DNA from: Mycolicibacterium pulveris
GTDB lineage: Bacteria > Actinomycetota > Actinomycetes > Mycobacteriales > Mycobacteriaceae
Assembly (NCBI RefSeq): GCF_010725725.1
Contig: NZ_AP022599.1
Coordinates: 2,108,001 to 2,172,000, forward strand
DNA: 64,000 bases
Direction: 5' to 3'
Part shown: piece by piece, positions 1 to 7,969 of the stretch
Layout of the letters: every line of letters begins with the position of its first letter
How positions within the stretch are numbered: the first letter of the stretch is position 1
Notes under the pieces: model-generated
What the model was told of the DNA's origin: nothing
Seen by the model: only the letters and a program-made list of their open reading frames with translations
Databases searched by the model: none
Program-made: the position numbers and the translations under genes

Positions 1-112
1 GCCCCGCAGCATCGAGTTCACCGATGTCCCGCTGCGCGACGACGCGGGCAAGGCCCGCCGCTCCGCGGTGCGCGACGAGGTGATCAAGCGGCGCGCCATG
101 CAGGCCGGCTAG
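1..112 (+). CDS. C-terminal end of an acyl-CoA/acyl-AMP ligase (partial)
   Basis: Only the last 36 codons are present. The frame runs from base 2 to the TAG at 110-112. The peptide starts PRSIEFTDVPLRDD and continues with AGKARRSA. This resembles the C-terminal subdomain of ANL-superfamily (FadD-type) ligases, where a lysine after a short Arg/Pro-rich strand takes part in adenylation. The Gly-Lys plus following basic residues fit that motif. Substrate and family member cannot be told from so little sequence. A short GC-rich intergenic stretch (113-197) separates it from the converging acyltransferase gene, with only a weak GGTTG/CAACC pairing that might act as a terminator. Confidence 0.5.
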   Translation, partial: PRSIEFTDVPLRDDAGKARRSAVRDEVIKRRAMQAG

Positions 113-197
113 CGCGCGATGGGCCGGAGCACGCTTAACGGGTTGTCTACTCGCATCAGGCGCGTGCGATCAACCCCTTAGTGCTACAGGACCGCAA

Positions 198-1367
198 TCA
201 GCGCGAAACCGGCTCCGGCACGCTGTCCACCGAGGAATCCAGCGGCGGCACCGGACGCTGCCGACGGAATTCCCAGCGCCGCAACGCCTCTCGACACGGC
301 GACTCGACCAGTGCGTAGCTGACCGCGGCGATCGCGAAACCGAACACCAGCGTCAGTACCAGCACCACGGGCATGTGCCCGTTGAACGCGAACTCCCCGA
401 TCACCGGGAACACCATCGCCAGCGCGGCCAGGTGCCAGATGAACAGCCCGTAGGACCACCGGCCCAGGGTCACCATCGGCCCGCTGCCCAGTAGCCGGTG
501 TGAGGTGTCGGGCCGGTCCAGCACCAACGGCGCCATCAACGCGGCGCCCACCACCGCGCCCATCGCAATCTTCACCACGAACTGCCCGACGGTGCCCGGG
601 GTGAGCCCCTCGGGACCCGCGATCGGTGAGGCCGCCACCAGGAAGGCCGCCGAAGCGACGACGGCCATCAGCACCCGGCGCCGCGCCAGCCGGTGCGCCC
701 ACCCGATCGGTGACACGGCCAACTCGGCCAGCAGCATGCCCGCGGCGAACCACGAGAAGAACGCCGGCGGCCAGTTCAGCGGGTTGACGCCATATGGCGC
801 GTCGAACGGGATCAACCCCCACGCCAGGCTGGCCACCGCCGCCGTCGCGATCACCGGGATGCGGGCGCGCACCGGCACCCACCGAGCCGTCAACGCCAAC
901 AGCGGCAGCACCAAGTAGAAGGCGACCTCCACCGACAGGCTCCACATCTGGGTGAGCCCGGCCGTCAGCGTCAACGGCACATAGATCTGGGTCAGGCTCA
1001 GGTTCGCGAGCCACACCGTGAGGTCGGCCTTGGCGTCGGGCAGCAGCAGCAGGATGACCACCACGGCCACCAGGTAGCCCGGCATGATGCGGACCACCCG
1101 CGACCGCAGGTAGTGCCCGGTCGGCGGGGTCGGCCGCAGCCCGCGTGCCGCCGCGGCGTGCCCGCGCCACAGCAGGAAGCCCGAGATGGCGAAGAACACC
1201 GCCACCGCGAGGTCGAACCGGCCGAACAACCGCCCGGCGATCCCGCCGGTGTGGCCGGTCTGGAAGGCGACGTGGGTGACCACCACACCCATGGCCGCGC
1301 AGGCCCGCATGCCCTCGACCGCGGGCAGAAAGCTGCGGGTTCCGCCGACCCCGGAGGATTCCGTCAC
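198..1367 (-). CDS. Membrane acyltransferase, acyltransferase-3 family (Rv0228-type)
   Basis: A 389-residue polytopic membrane protein of the acyltransferase-3 family, which transfers acyl groups to cell-envelope sugars or lipids. The N-terminus carries the family motif FLPAVEGMRACAAMGVV with H at VVVTHVAF, followed by FFAISGFLLWRG and an RxxRIMPGY segment; about ten hydrophobic helices follow. The C-terminal WSYGLFIWHL and ALVESP motifs are also typical. The frame is open far upstream to 2342, but the family similarity begins just after the GTG at 1365-1367 (product MTESSGVGG), so I place the start there. It is divergent from the DUF3068 gene. Length is close to the 407 residues of Rv0228. 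The acyl acceptor is unknown. Confidence 0.85.
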   Translation of the reverse strand: MTESSGVGGTRSFLPAVEGMRACAAMGVVVTHVAFQTGHTGGIAGRLFGRFDLAVAVFFAISGFLLWRGHAAAARGLRPTPPTGHYLRSRVVRIMPGYLVAVVVILLLLPDAKADLTVWLANLSLTQIYVPLTLTAGLTQMWSLSVEVAFYLVLPLLALTARWVPVRARIPVIATAAVASLAWGLIPFDAPYGVNPLNWPPAFFSWFAAGMLLAELAVSPIGWAHRLARRRVLMAVVASAAFLVAASPIAGPEGLTPGTVGQFVVKIAMGAVVGAALMAPLVLDRPDTSHRLLGSGPMVTLGRWSYGLFIWHLAALAMVFPVIGEFAFNGHMPVVLVLTLVFGFAIAAVSYALVESPCREALRRWEFRRQRPVPPLDSSVDSVPEPVSR

Positions 1368-1514
1368 GGCGACCAGTGTGCCGTGCGGGCGGGAATTGGT
1401 CGAAAATGAGGCGTCACCAGTGGCCGTCGGATGCGGTCGTAGTAAGCGACGACCTTGAACCGGGCTGTTAATGTCGAACGGGTTTGCGGGTTGCCGCAGT
1501 GAAGGAGGCACGGT

Positions 1515-2717
1515 TTGAACCGCGCAGTGGCGCTGCGAATCGCGGCATGCGGGATCATGGGGCTCGGCGCTGCCCTGTTGATCGCCGCGCTGTTGCTGTC
1601 GACCTACACCGAGGGCAAGATCGCAAAGATCCCGCTGGATCTGGAAGCCACGCTGGTCAGCGACGGTACCGGGACCGCATTCGACCCGGCCTCCCTCAAC
1701 GAGCCCACGTTTCGCGTCGACCGTGACGTGCCGCTGGTGCAGCAACAGCAGATGACCGTGGAGTCCCCGTCCAACGCCGACGTCGTCACCCTGCAGGTCG
1801 GCACCACGCTGCGCCGCACCGACAAACAACAAGACACCGGCCTGCTGCTGGCGATGGTCGACACGGTCACCGTCAACCGGCACACCGCCGAGGCCGTGTC
1901 CAGCGAGAGCAACCCCGGCGGCGCCCTGCAGAAGCCGCGCGCCATCGAGGACGAGCAGCCGCCGACCAATATCGCGCTGCCCCACGAGGGGCTGGCCTAC
2001 CGGTTCCCGTTCAGCACCGAGAAGAAGACCTACCCCGTCTTTGATCCGATCGCCCAGAAGGCCTTCGACGCCAACTACGACGGCGAGGAAGACGTCAACG
2101 GCCTGACCACCTACCGCTTCAGCCAGAACGTCGGCTACGACGCCAACGGCAAGCTCGTCGAACCGGTCCGGTACGCGTCGCTGTTCGACGACGAGGCCGA
2201 CGCCGAGGTCACCGCCACCGCGGCGATGTGGGGAGTCCCCGGCGAGCCCGACGAATCGATCACGATGTCGCGCTTCTACGCCGCCCAGCGCACCTTCTGG
2301 GTGGATCCGGTGTCGGGGACCATCGTCAAGCGCGAAGAGCACGGCTACCAGTACTACGCGCGCGAGCCGCTCAAGCCCGAGGTGACGTACGTGGACTATG
2401 AGGTCACCTTCAACGAGGAGACGGTCGAATCCCAGGTCGCCAGCGCGCGGGATGAACGCGACCGGGTGGCGCTGTGGGGCCGCATCCTGCCGATCACGTT
2501 CACCGCGATGGGGTTGGTGTTCCTCGTCGGCGGCGCGCTGCTGGGCTCGTTCAGCCTGCGTGCCGAGTCCGTGCTGATCGACCCCGGTCTCGACGGGTCC
2601 GACCGCTTCTTCGGAACGCGCGACGCCTCCGGTGAGCCCGTTCCCGGCGCCGAAGCCCAGACCGAGAAGCTGCCCGCGCCCCGCCCGACCGACCTACCTC
2701 CGGACAGATCGGTCTGA
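1515..2717 (+). CDS. DUF3068 (PorA-type) membrane protein, Rv0227c-type
   Basis: A 400-residue protein with an N-terminal transmembrane segment (about residues 8-30), a long extracytoplasmic domain, a second membrane segment near residues 315-345 and a short charged, proline-rich cytoplasmic tail. This is the layout of the DUF3068 family of mycolate-containing actinobacteria (Rv0227c in M. tuberculosis). The start is TTG at 1515, placed 7 nt after a perfect GAAGGAGG ribosome-binding site at 1501-1508, so the unusual start codon is well supported. The next gene appears to begin inside its stop codon, suggesting translational coupling. Function is not established; an envelope role is inferred from family and neighbours. 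Confidence 0.85.
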   Translation: MNRAVALRIAACGIMGLGAALLIAALLLSTYTEGKIAKIPLDLEATLVSDGTGTAFDPASLNEPTFRVDRDVPLVQQQQMTVESPSNADVVTLQVGTTLRRTDKQQDTGLLLAMVDTVTVNRHTAEAVSSESNPGGALQKPRAIEDEQPPTNIALPHEGLAYRFPFSTEKKTYPVFDPIAQKAFDANYDGEEDVNGLTTYRFSQNVGYDANGKLVEPVRYASLFDDEADAEVTATAAMWGVPGEPDESITMSRFYAAQRTFWVDPVSGTIVKREEHGYQYYAREPLKPEVTYVDYEVTFNEETVESQVASARDERDRVALWGRILPITFTAMGLVFLVGGALLGSFSLRAESVLIDPGLDGSDRFFGTRDASGEPVPGAEAQTEKLPAPRPTDLPPDRSV

Positions 2718-4405
2718 CCCCGCGTTTCGGTGCGCCCGCGCGGGCGCTGCTGGTCCCGGCATATGCGCTGGCGCTGTCCGTCGCGCTGACCGCACCGCTG
2801 TTGGCGCCGGGCTATCTGCTGCTGCGCGACGCGGTGTCGACGCCGCGTTCCTATCTGTCGGATTTCGCGCTCGGCCTCGGCGAGGCAGCGCCCCGCGCGC
2901 TGCCGCAGGATTTCTTCGTCGCGATTGCCTCGTCGGTGTTCGACGGCGGCGCGGTCGTCAAGGTGCTGTTGGTGGCCGGGCTGTGGCTCGCGGGGTGGGG
3001 CGCGGCCCGGTTGGCGGCTGATGTGCTCGGTTCGCGATCTTCGGGCCAGTGCGTCGCGGTGACGGTGGCGGTGTGGAATCCGTATGTCGCCGAACGTCTT
3101 CTGCAGGGGCACTGGAGTCTGCTCGTCGGGTACGGCTGCCTGCCGTGGGTGGCGACGACGATGCTGCGGCTGCGCTCGTCGCCGTCCCGAGGCGCGGTGT
3201 GGGCGCTGTTGTTCTGGATGGCGCTGGCGGGGCTGACGCCGACAGGGCTGCTGCTGGCGGCGACGGTCGCGCTGGCGTGCGTGTTCGCACCAGGTGCGGG
3301 ACGGCCGCGGTGGCTGTGCGCGGCGATCAGCGTGGGCTTTGCGGTTCTGGTCGCACTGCCGTGGCTGGTGGCGGCGGCGGTCGCCGGTTCGTTGTCGTCG
3401 TCGCAGGCCGCGGGCGCCGAGGCGTTCGCGGTGCGCGCCGAACCCGGGCTGGGGACGTTGCTCAGCCTCGCCGGGCTCGGTGGCATCTGGAACGGGCAGG
3501 CCGTACCCGACTCGCGCACAACGGCTTTCGCGGCGGTGGCGACGGCGGTGCTGCTGTTGATCGTGGCGCTGGGCCTTCCGGTGCTGATCCGGCGTCCGGT
3601 CGCGGTGCCGCTGCTGGTGCTGGCCGCCGTCGCGATCGTGGTGCCCGCGCTGATGGCGACCGGGCCCGGGCTGGCGGCGGTCGAGGCGACGATCCGGGCG
3701 CTGCCAGGCCTCGGGGTGGTGCGCGACGCGCAGAAGTGGGTGGCGTTGGCGATGCCCGCCTACGTGCTCGCCGGGGCGGCAGCGGTCACCACGTTGCGGC
3801 GGTGGCTGCCCGCGGCGGCGACGGCGGTGGTGTGCTGCGCGGCCTTGATCGCGACCCAGCCGGATCTGGCGTGGGGTGTCGGCGGCAAGGTGGTCGCGGT
3901 GCAGTACCCACCGGGCTGGGCCACCGTCGCGGCGATCATCAACGCCGATCCCCGTCCGGTCGCGGTGCTGCCCGTCGACAGCATGCGACAGTTCGACTGG
4001 GCCGGTGAGGCGCCGGTGCTGGACCCTCTGCCGCGCTGGGTGCGCGCTGACGTGTTGTCGACTGGGGACCTGAACATCGGCGGCCAGACCGTTCCCGGAG
4101 AGGGCCGACGCGCCCGGCAGGTGCAGGACATGCTGCTACGCGACGCATCCCGCGACGAGTTGGCACGGGCCGGCGTCGGCTGGGTCGTCGTCGAATCCGG
4201 CTCTGCGCCGGCGTCATTGGACCTTCCCGTCGTGCACCAAGACGATGACCTCACGCTCTACCGGGTCGGCGGCGACCACCAGAAGGCACCGGGCCGAGGG
4301 TGGGCGCTGGCCGCGCATCTCGGCTGGCTTGCGGCGCTGCTGGCGGGGTTGGCGGGTATGACGGTGACCCGCTTACGTTCTCGCCGGGTCAGACCACGCC
4401 GCTGA
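2714..4405 (+). CDS. Polytopic membrane protein, Rv0226c-type
   Basis: Large membrane protein with many hydrophobic helices and a soluble C-terminal domain of roughly 130 residues before a last membrane helix. The first standard start in frame is TTG at 2801. However, the reading frame upstream, from CTG at 2714, encodes a good first transmembrane helix ending in LTAPLLAPGYLLLRD, and no ATG, GTG or TTG exists between the upstream stop at 2633 and 2801. CTG 2714 overlaps the TGA of the DUF3068 gene (CTGA), like a classic ATGA coupling. From 2714 the product is 563 residues, close to the 576 of Rv0226c; from 2801 it is 534. Its end overlaps the converging glycosyltransferase gene by 17 nt. Function unknown. 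Confidence 0.75.
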   Translation: MTPRFGAPARALLVPAYALALSVALTAPLLAPGYLLLRDAVSTPRSYLSDFALGLGEAAPRALPQDFFVAIASSVFDGGAVVKVLLVAGLWLAGWGAARLAADVLGSRSSGQCVAVTVAVWNPYVAERLLQGHWSLLVGYGCLPWVATTMLRLRSSPSRGAVWALLFWMALAGLTPTGLLLAATVALACVFAPGAGRPRWLCAAISVGFAVLVALPWLVAAAVAGSLSSSQAAGAEAFAVRAEPGLGTLLSLAGLGGIWNGQAVPDSRTTAFAAVATAVLLLIVALGLPVLIRRPVAVPLLVLAAVAIVVPALMATGPGLAAVEATIRALPGLGVVRDAQKWVALAMPAYVLAGAAAVTTLRRWLPAAATAVVCCAALIATQPDLAWGVGGKVVAVQYPPGWATVAAIINADPRPVAVLPVDSMRQFDWAGEAPVLDPLPRWVRADVLSTGDLNIGGQTVPGEGRRARQVQDMLLRDASRDELARAGVGWVVVESGSAPASLDLPVVHQDDDLTLYRVGGDHQKAPGRGWALAAHLGWLAALLAGLAGMTVTRLRSRRVRPRR

Positions 4406-5549
4406 CGAACTCGCGGGCGTGCACGGACTCCAGCACGGTGCGCATGGCGTCCGCGCTTTGCCGCCAGGAGAACTCGCCGCTGCGGGTCTGGGCCTTGGCG
4501 CCCAATTGTTCGCGCAACACCTGGTCCGACAACAGCTGCTCGAGACCGTCAACCAGTTCATCGTGGTCATCGACCAGCAGCCCGGTGACGCCGTCGATGA
4601 TCGAATCGGTCAGGCCGCCCGAGGACCGGTAGCCGATGGTGGGCACCGCGTGCTGGCCCGCTTCGGTGACCGCCAGCGCCCAACCCTCCTTGCGCGACGG
4701 CAGCACGTGCACCCAACACCTTTGCAGCACACGGTGTTTGGTGTCGTCGTCGACGTGACCGTGGAACGTCACCGCATCGGAGATGCCCAGCAGTGCGGCG
4801 TGGTCGACGAGGCGCTGCTTCCACCAGCCGCCGCCGAGGATGTCCATGTGCACGTCCGGTATCCGCCTGCGCAGTTCGGCGATCGCGTCCAGCGCGTCCT
4901 CGATCTGCTTGTGCGGCACCAGCCGTGACAGCACCGCGATGCGAGGCGCCTCGGCGCGCGGCACGTTCAACGTATGCGGCGGTGCCTCGTCCAAACCGTT
5001 GCGCACCACCGCGATCCGGTCGGGGTCCACCCCGAGGCGGGTCAGGTCCCGCGCCGAGGGCAGCGAGACGGTGACGTACTGGTTGCGGCGGTGCATCCGC
5101 GGGGAAAGCTTCGATTCGACGAACCAGCCGACCCGCCCCATCACCGGGCCCGCAACCGGCCACTGCTCACGGTGGCAGTGGTGCACAAGCACCGCGACGC
5201 GCCGACCGTAAGCCAGCCGCGCCAGGAACGGGATGCCGTTCTGGGTGTCGATCACCACGTCGGGCCTGGCCCTGCGCAGCGGTCCGAGCCCGATGCGGGC
5301 CAGCACCATCGCCAGTCCCGCCCAGATGTACACGGTGTAGCGGCCACCGCCGCGGCTGACCCGCACGCCGTCGAGGGTCTCGCGCCGCGGTGCACCGGGA
5401 TAGCGCGCGGTCCGCAGCGTCACCGCCACACCCGACTCGGCCAGCTGGGCCCCGATGCGCTGCAGATAGGCCTCGCTGCCGCCGCCTTGCGGATGACCGG
5501 TGTCACGCCAACACAGCAGCAACACGGAGCGAACGCGACGGTCGGACAT
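4389..5549 (-). CDS. GT4-family glycosyltransferase, Rv0225-type
   Basis: A 386-residue GT-B fold glycosyltransferase. The N-terminal half has the glycine-rich acceptor loop GHPQGGGSEAYLQRIG. The C-terminal half carries IAVLSRLVPHKQIEDAL and the GT4 donor-binding region SRKEGWALAVTEAGQHAVP, with the two glutamates of the EX7E motif. No signal peptide or membrane helix is evident, so it should act on the cytoplasmic face. It is divergent from the methyltransferase gene, with 35 bp between the starts, and its 3' end overlaps the preceding membrane-protein gene. The start is ATG at 5549. A role in glycosylating an envelope lipid is inferred from neighbours. Confidence 0.85.
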   Translation of the reverse strand: MSDRRVRSVLLLCWRDTGHPQGGGSEAYLQRIGAQLAESGVAVTLRTARYPGAPRRETLDGVRVSRGGGRYTVYIWAGLAMVLARIGLGPLRRARPDVVIDTQNGIPFLARLAYGRRVAVLVHHCHREQWPVAGPVMGRVGWFVESKLSPRMHRRNQYVTVSLPSARDLTRLGVDPDRIAVVRNGLDEAPPHTLNVPRAEAPRIAVLSRLVPHKQIEDALDAIAELRRRIPDVHMDILGGGWWKQRLVDHAALLGISDAVTFHGHVDDDTKHRVLQRCWVHVLPSRKEGWALAVTEAGQHAVPTIGYRSSGGLTDSIIDGVTGLLVDDHDELVDGLEQLLSDQVLREQLGAKAQTRSGEFSWRQSADAMRTVLESVHAREFVSGVV

Positions 5550-5584
5550 CCGTGCCAGCGTAGCGGCTGGATATCGTCGGTCGG

Positions 5585-6379
5585 ATGGCCGTCACGGATG
5601 TTTGGGCCCGGCGGGCGACGCTGGCACGGTCGATCAGGCTGCTCAGCGAGTTCCGGTTCGAGCAGCGCGATCCCGCTCGGTTCTACGGGGCGCTGGCCCG
5701 CGACACCGCCGTCATGGTCGCCGACCTGTGGCGCGGTGTGCACGGCACGGCACCGGCGGGCCGCACGCTCGTCGACGTCGGCGGTGGGCCCGGCTACTTC
5801 GCGGCCGCCTTCGCCGCCGCCGGGATGCACTACATCGGGGTGGAGCCCGACCCCGCCGAAATGCACGCCGGCCCCGCGACCGACCGCGGCGCCGCGACGT
5901 ATCTTCGCGCCTCCGGCACGGCTCTGCCGTTCGCCGACGCCAGCGTGGACATCTGCCTGTCGTCCAACGTCGCCGAGCATGTGCGCGACCCGTGGCGGCT
6001 GGGCGCCGAGATGTTGCGCGTCACCCGGCCGGGCGGCCTGGTGGTGCTGTCCTACACGGTGTGGCTGGGTCCGTTCGGCGGACATGAGACCGGGCTGTGG
6101 CACTACCTGGGCGGGGCCCGCGCGGCCGCGCGCTACACCCGCAAGCACGGGCATGCGCCGAAGAACAACTACGGCTCGTCGTTGTTCGCGGTGTCGGCGG
6201 CCGACGGTTTGCGATGGGCCGAAGGCACCGGTGCGCTGCTAACCGCATTCCCTCGTTACCACCCGCGATGGGGCTGGTGGATGACGCGGGTCCCGGTGCT
6301 GCGCGAATTCCTGGTCAGCAACCTGGTGCTCGTTCTCACGAGGCCGACTGGAACAGGTTCTACTTTCCCCGCCGGGTAG
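5585..6379 (+). CDS. SAM-dependent class I methyltransferase, Rv0224c-type
   Basis: A 264-residue methyltransferase with motif I LVDVGGGPGYF, an acidic residue at the end of strand 2 (IGVEPD) and a motif IV region DICLSSNVAEHV, all typical of the class I Rossmann fold that binds S-adenosylmethionine. The start is ATG at 5585, 35 bp from the divergent glycosyltransferase. The last 30 bp of the coding region contain a KstR-type operator that belongs to the next gene. The substrate is unknown; the homologue Rv0224c is likewise annotated only as a probable methyltransferase. Confidence 0.85.
   Translation: MAVTDVWARRATLARSIRLLSEFRFEQRDPARFYGALARDTAVMVADLWRGVHGTAPAGRTLVDVGGGPGYFAAAFAAAGMHYIGVEPDPAEMHAGPATDRGAATYLRASGTALPFADASVDICLSSNVAEHVRDPWRLGAEMLRVTRPGGLVVLSYTVWLGPFGGHETGLWHYLGGARAAARYTRKHGHAPKNNYGSSLFAVSAADGLRWAEGTGALLTAFPRYHPRWGWWMTRVPVLREFLVSNLVLVLTRPTGTGSTFPAG
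6349..6362. promoter_or_regulatory. KstR-type operator upstream of the aldehyde dehydrogenase
   Basis: TGGAACAGGTTCTA matches every fixed position of the mycobacterial KstR consensus TNNAACNNGTTNNA. It ends 31 bp before the ATG at 6394 and lies inside the 3' coding end of the methyltransferase gene. KstR is the TetR-family repressor of sterol catabolism. That it acts here is inferred from sequence and position. Confidence 0.65.
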
Positions 6380-6393
6380 GTAGTGTGACGAGC

Positions 6394-7896
6394 ATGACGC
6401 AGACCGTGGCATCCAAGACATCTGCCGGCGAGCCGGCGCATCGAACCCAGTGGGACAAACTCTTCATCGGCGGCAAGTGGGTCGAGCCGGCGTCTGACGA
6501 GGTCATCGAGGTGCGCTCGCCGGCAACCGGTGAGCTGGTCGGCAAGGTCCCGCTGGCCGTCGAGGCCGACGTCAACGCGGCCTGCGCGGCCGCCCGTAAG
6601 GCGTTCGACGAGGGGCCGTGGCCGCACAAGTCGCCGCAGGAGCGGGCCGCGGTGCTGGGCGCCGCCGTCAAGCTGATGGAGCAGCGCGCCGACGAGCTGA
6701 AGTACCTGCTGGCCGCCGAGACCGGGCAGCCACAGACGATCGTCGACATGATGCAGTACGGCGCCGCGATCTCGGCGTTTCAGTACTACGCGGGCGCGGC
6801 CGACAAGTTCCACTGGAAAGAGATTCGCGACGGCATCTACGGCCAGACGATGGTGGTGCGCGAGCCGATCGGCGTCGTCGGCGCCGTCACCGCGTGGAAC
6901 GTGCCGTTCTTCCTGGCCGCCAACAAGCTAGGGCCCGCGCTGCTGGCCGGCTGCACCGTGGTCCTCAAGCCCGCCGCCGAGACTCCGCTGTCGGTGTTCG
7001 CGATGGCCGAGATGTTCGCCGAGGCCGGCCTGCCCGAAGGGGTGCTGTCGATCGTGCCGGGCGGCCCGGAGACCGGGCGCGCGCTGACGGCCAACCCGGA
7101 GCTGGACAAGTACACGTTCACGGGCAGCTCCGCGGTCGGCAGGGAGATCGCCAAGATCGCCGCCGAGAAGCTCAAGCCGTGCACGCTGGAGCTGGGCGGC
7201 AAGTCCGCCGCGATCATCCTCGAGGACGCCGACCTCGACGCGACGCTGCCGATGCTCGGGTTCTCGGGCGTGATGAACAGCGGGCAGGCGTGCGTCGCGC
7301 AGACCCGCATCCTGGCGCCGCGGTCGCGGTACGACGAGGTCGTCGAGAAGGTCGCCAACTTCGTCTCCGCGATGCCGGTCGGGCTGCCCGACGACCCGAA
7401 CGCCGCGATCGGGCCGCTGATCTCGGAGAAACAGCGCGATCGCGTGGAGAGCTACATCAAGAAGGGCGTCGAGGAAGGGGCGCGACTCGTCACCGGCGGC
7501 GGCCGTCCCGAGGGCCTGGACAAGGGCTGGTTCGTCGAGCCCACCGTGTTCGCCGACGTCGACAACTCGATGACGATCGCCCAGGAGGAGATCTTCGGCC
7601 CGGTGCTGGCGATCATCCCCTACGAGACCGAGGAGGACGCGATCCGCATCGCCAACGACTCGGTGTACGGGCTGGCGGGCAGCGTGTGGACCACCGACAA
7701 CAAGAAGGCCCTCGAGATCGCGTCGAAGATCCGCACCGGCACCTACGCGGTGAACATGTATGCCTTCGATCCCGGCGCCCCGTTCGGCGGATACAAGAAC
7801 TCCGGTATCGGCCGCGAGAACGGGCCGGAGGGCATCGAGGCCTATGTCGAGCCCAAGAGCGTGCTGCTGCCGTTCGGCTACACCCCGGAGGACTGA
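6394..7896 (+). CDS. NAD(P)-dependent aldehyde dehydrogenase, Rv0223c-type
   Basis: A 500-residue aldehyde dehydrogenase that oxidises an aldehyde to the acid with NAD(P). The catalytic cysteine is C300 in NSGQACVAQ and the general base is E266 in LELGGKSA. Their 34-residue spacing is that of classic ALDH enzymes. AWNVPFF and the FTGSSAVG nucleotide-binding loop are also present. The frame is open from 6097, but the family N-terminus and the ATG at 6394 fix the start. A KstR-type box just upstream suggests control by sterol availability, so the substrate may be an aldehyde from sterol or lipid breakdown (inference). A strong hairpin follows the stop codon. Confidence 0.9.
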   Translation: MTQTVASKTSAGEPAHRTQWDKLFIGGKWVEPASDEVIEVRSPATGELVGKVPLAVEADVNAACAAARKAFDEGPWPHKSPQERAAVLGAAVKLMEQRADELKYLLAAETGQPQTIVDMMQYGAAISAFQYYAGAADKFHWKEIRDGIYGQTMVVREPIGVVGAVTAWNVPFFLAANKLGPALLAGCTVVLKPAAETPLSVFAMAEMFAEAGLPEGVLSIVPGGPETGRALTANPELDKYTFTGSSAVGREIAKIAAEKLKPCTLELGGKSAAIILEDADLDATLPMLGFSGVMNSGQACVAQTRILAPRSRYDEVVEKVANFVSAMPVGLPDDPNAAIGPLISEKQRDRVESYIKKGVEEGARLVTGGGRPEGLDKGWFVEPTVFADVDNSMTIAQEEIFGPVLAIIPYETEEDAIRIANDSVYGLAGSVWTTDNKKALEIASKIRTGTYAVNMYAFDPGAPFGGYKNSGIGRENGPEGIEAYVEPKSVLLPFGYTPED

Positions 7897-7905
7897 CCTC
7901 TTGCC

Positions 7906-7965
7906 GCGAGCAGACGTGAAAACCCCTCTTTTGCACTGAAATTAGGGGATTTCGCGTCTGCTCGC
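7906..7965. terminator. Bidirectional hairpin between convergent genes
   Basis: The left arm GCGAGCAGACG (7906-7916) pairs perfectly with CGTCTGCTCGC (7955-7965). Pairing extends inward through AAAACCCCT and AGGGGATTT with two mismatches, leaving a loop of about 16 nt. It lies between the aldehyde dehydrogenase stop and the converging acyl-CoA dehydrogenase stop, so it can end both transcripts. The same core recurs at 19049 and, in part, at 42269. Confidence 0.7.
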
Positions 7966-7969
7966 TGAG

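Noticed and set aside
1368..2342. Upstream extension of the minus-strand acyltransferase frame
   Set aside because: It is antisense to the DUF3068 gene, which has a perfect ribosome-binding site, and family similarity begins only after 1367.
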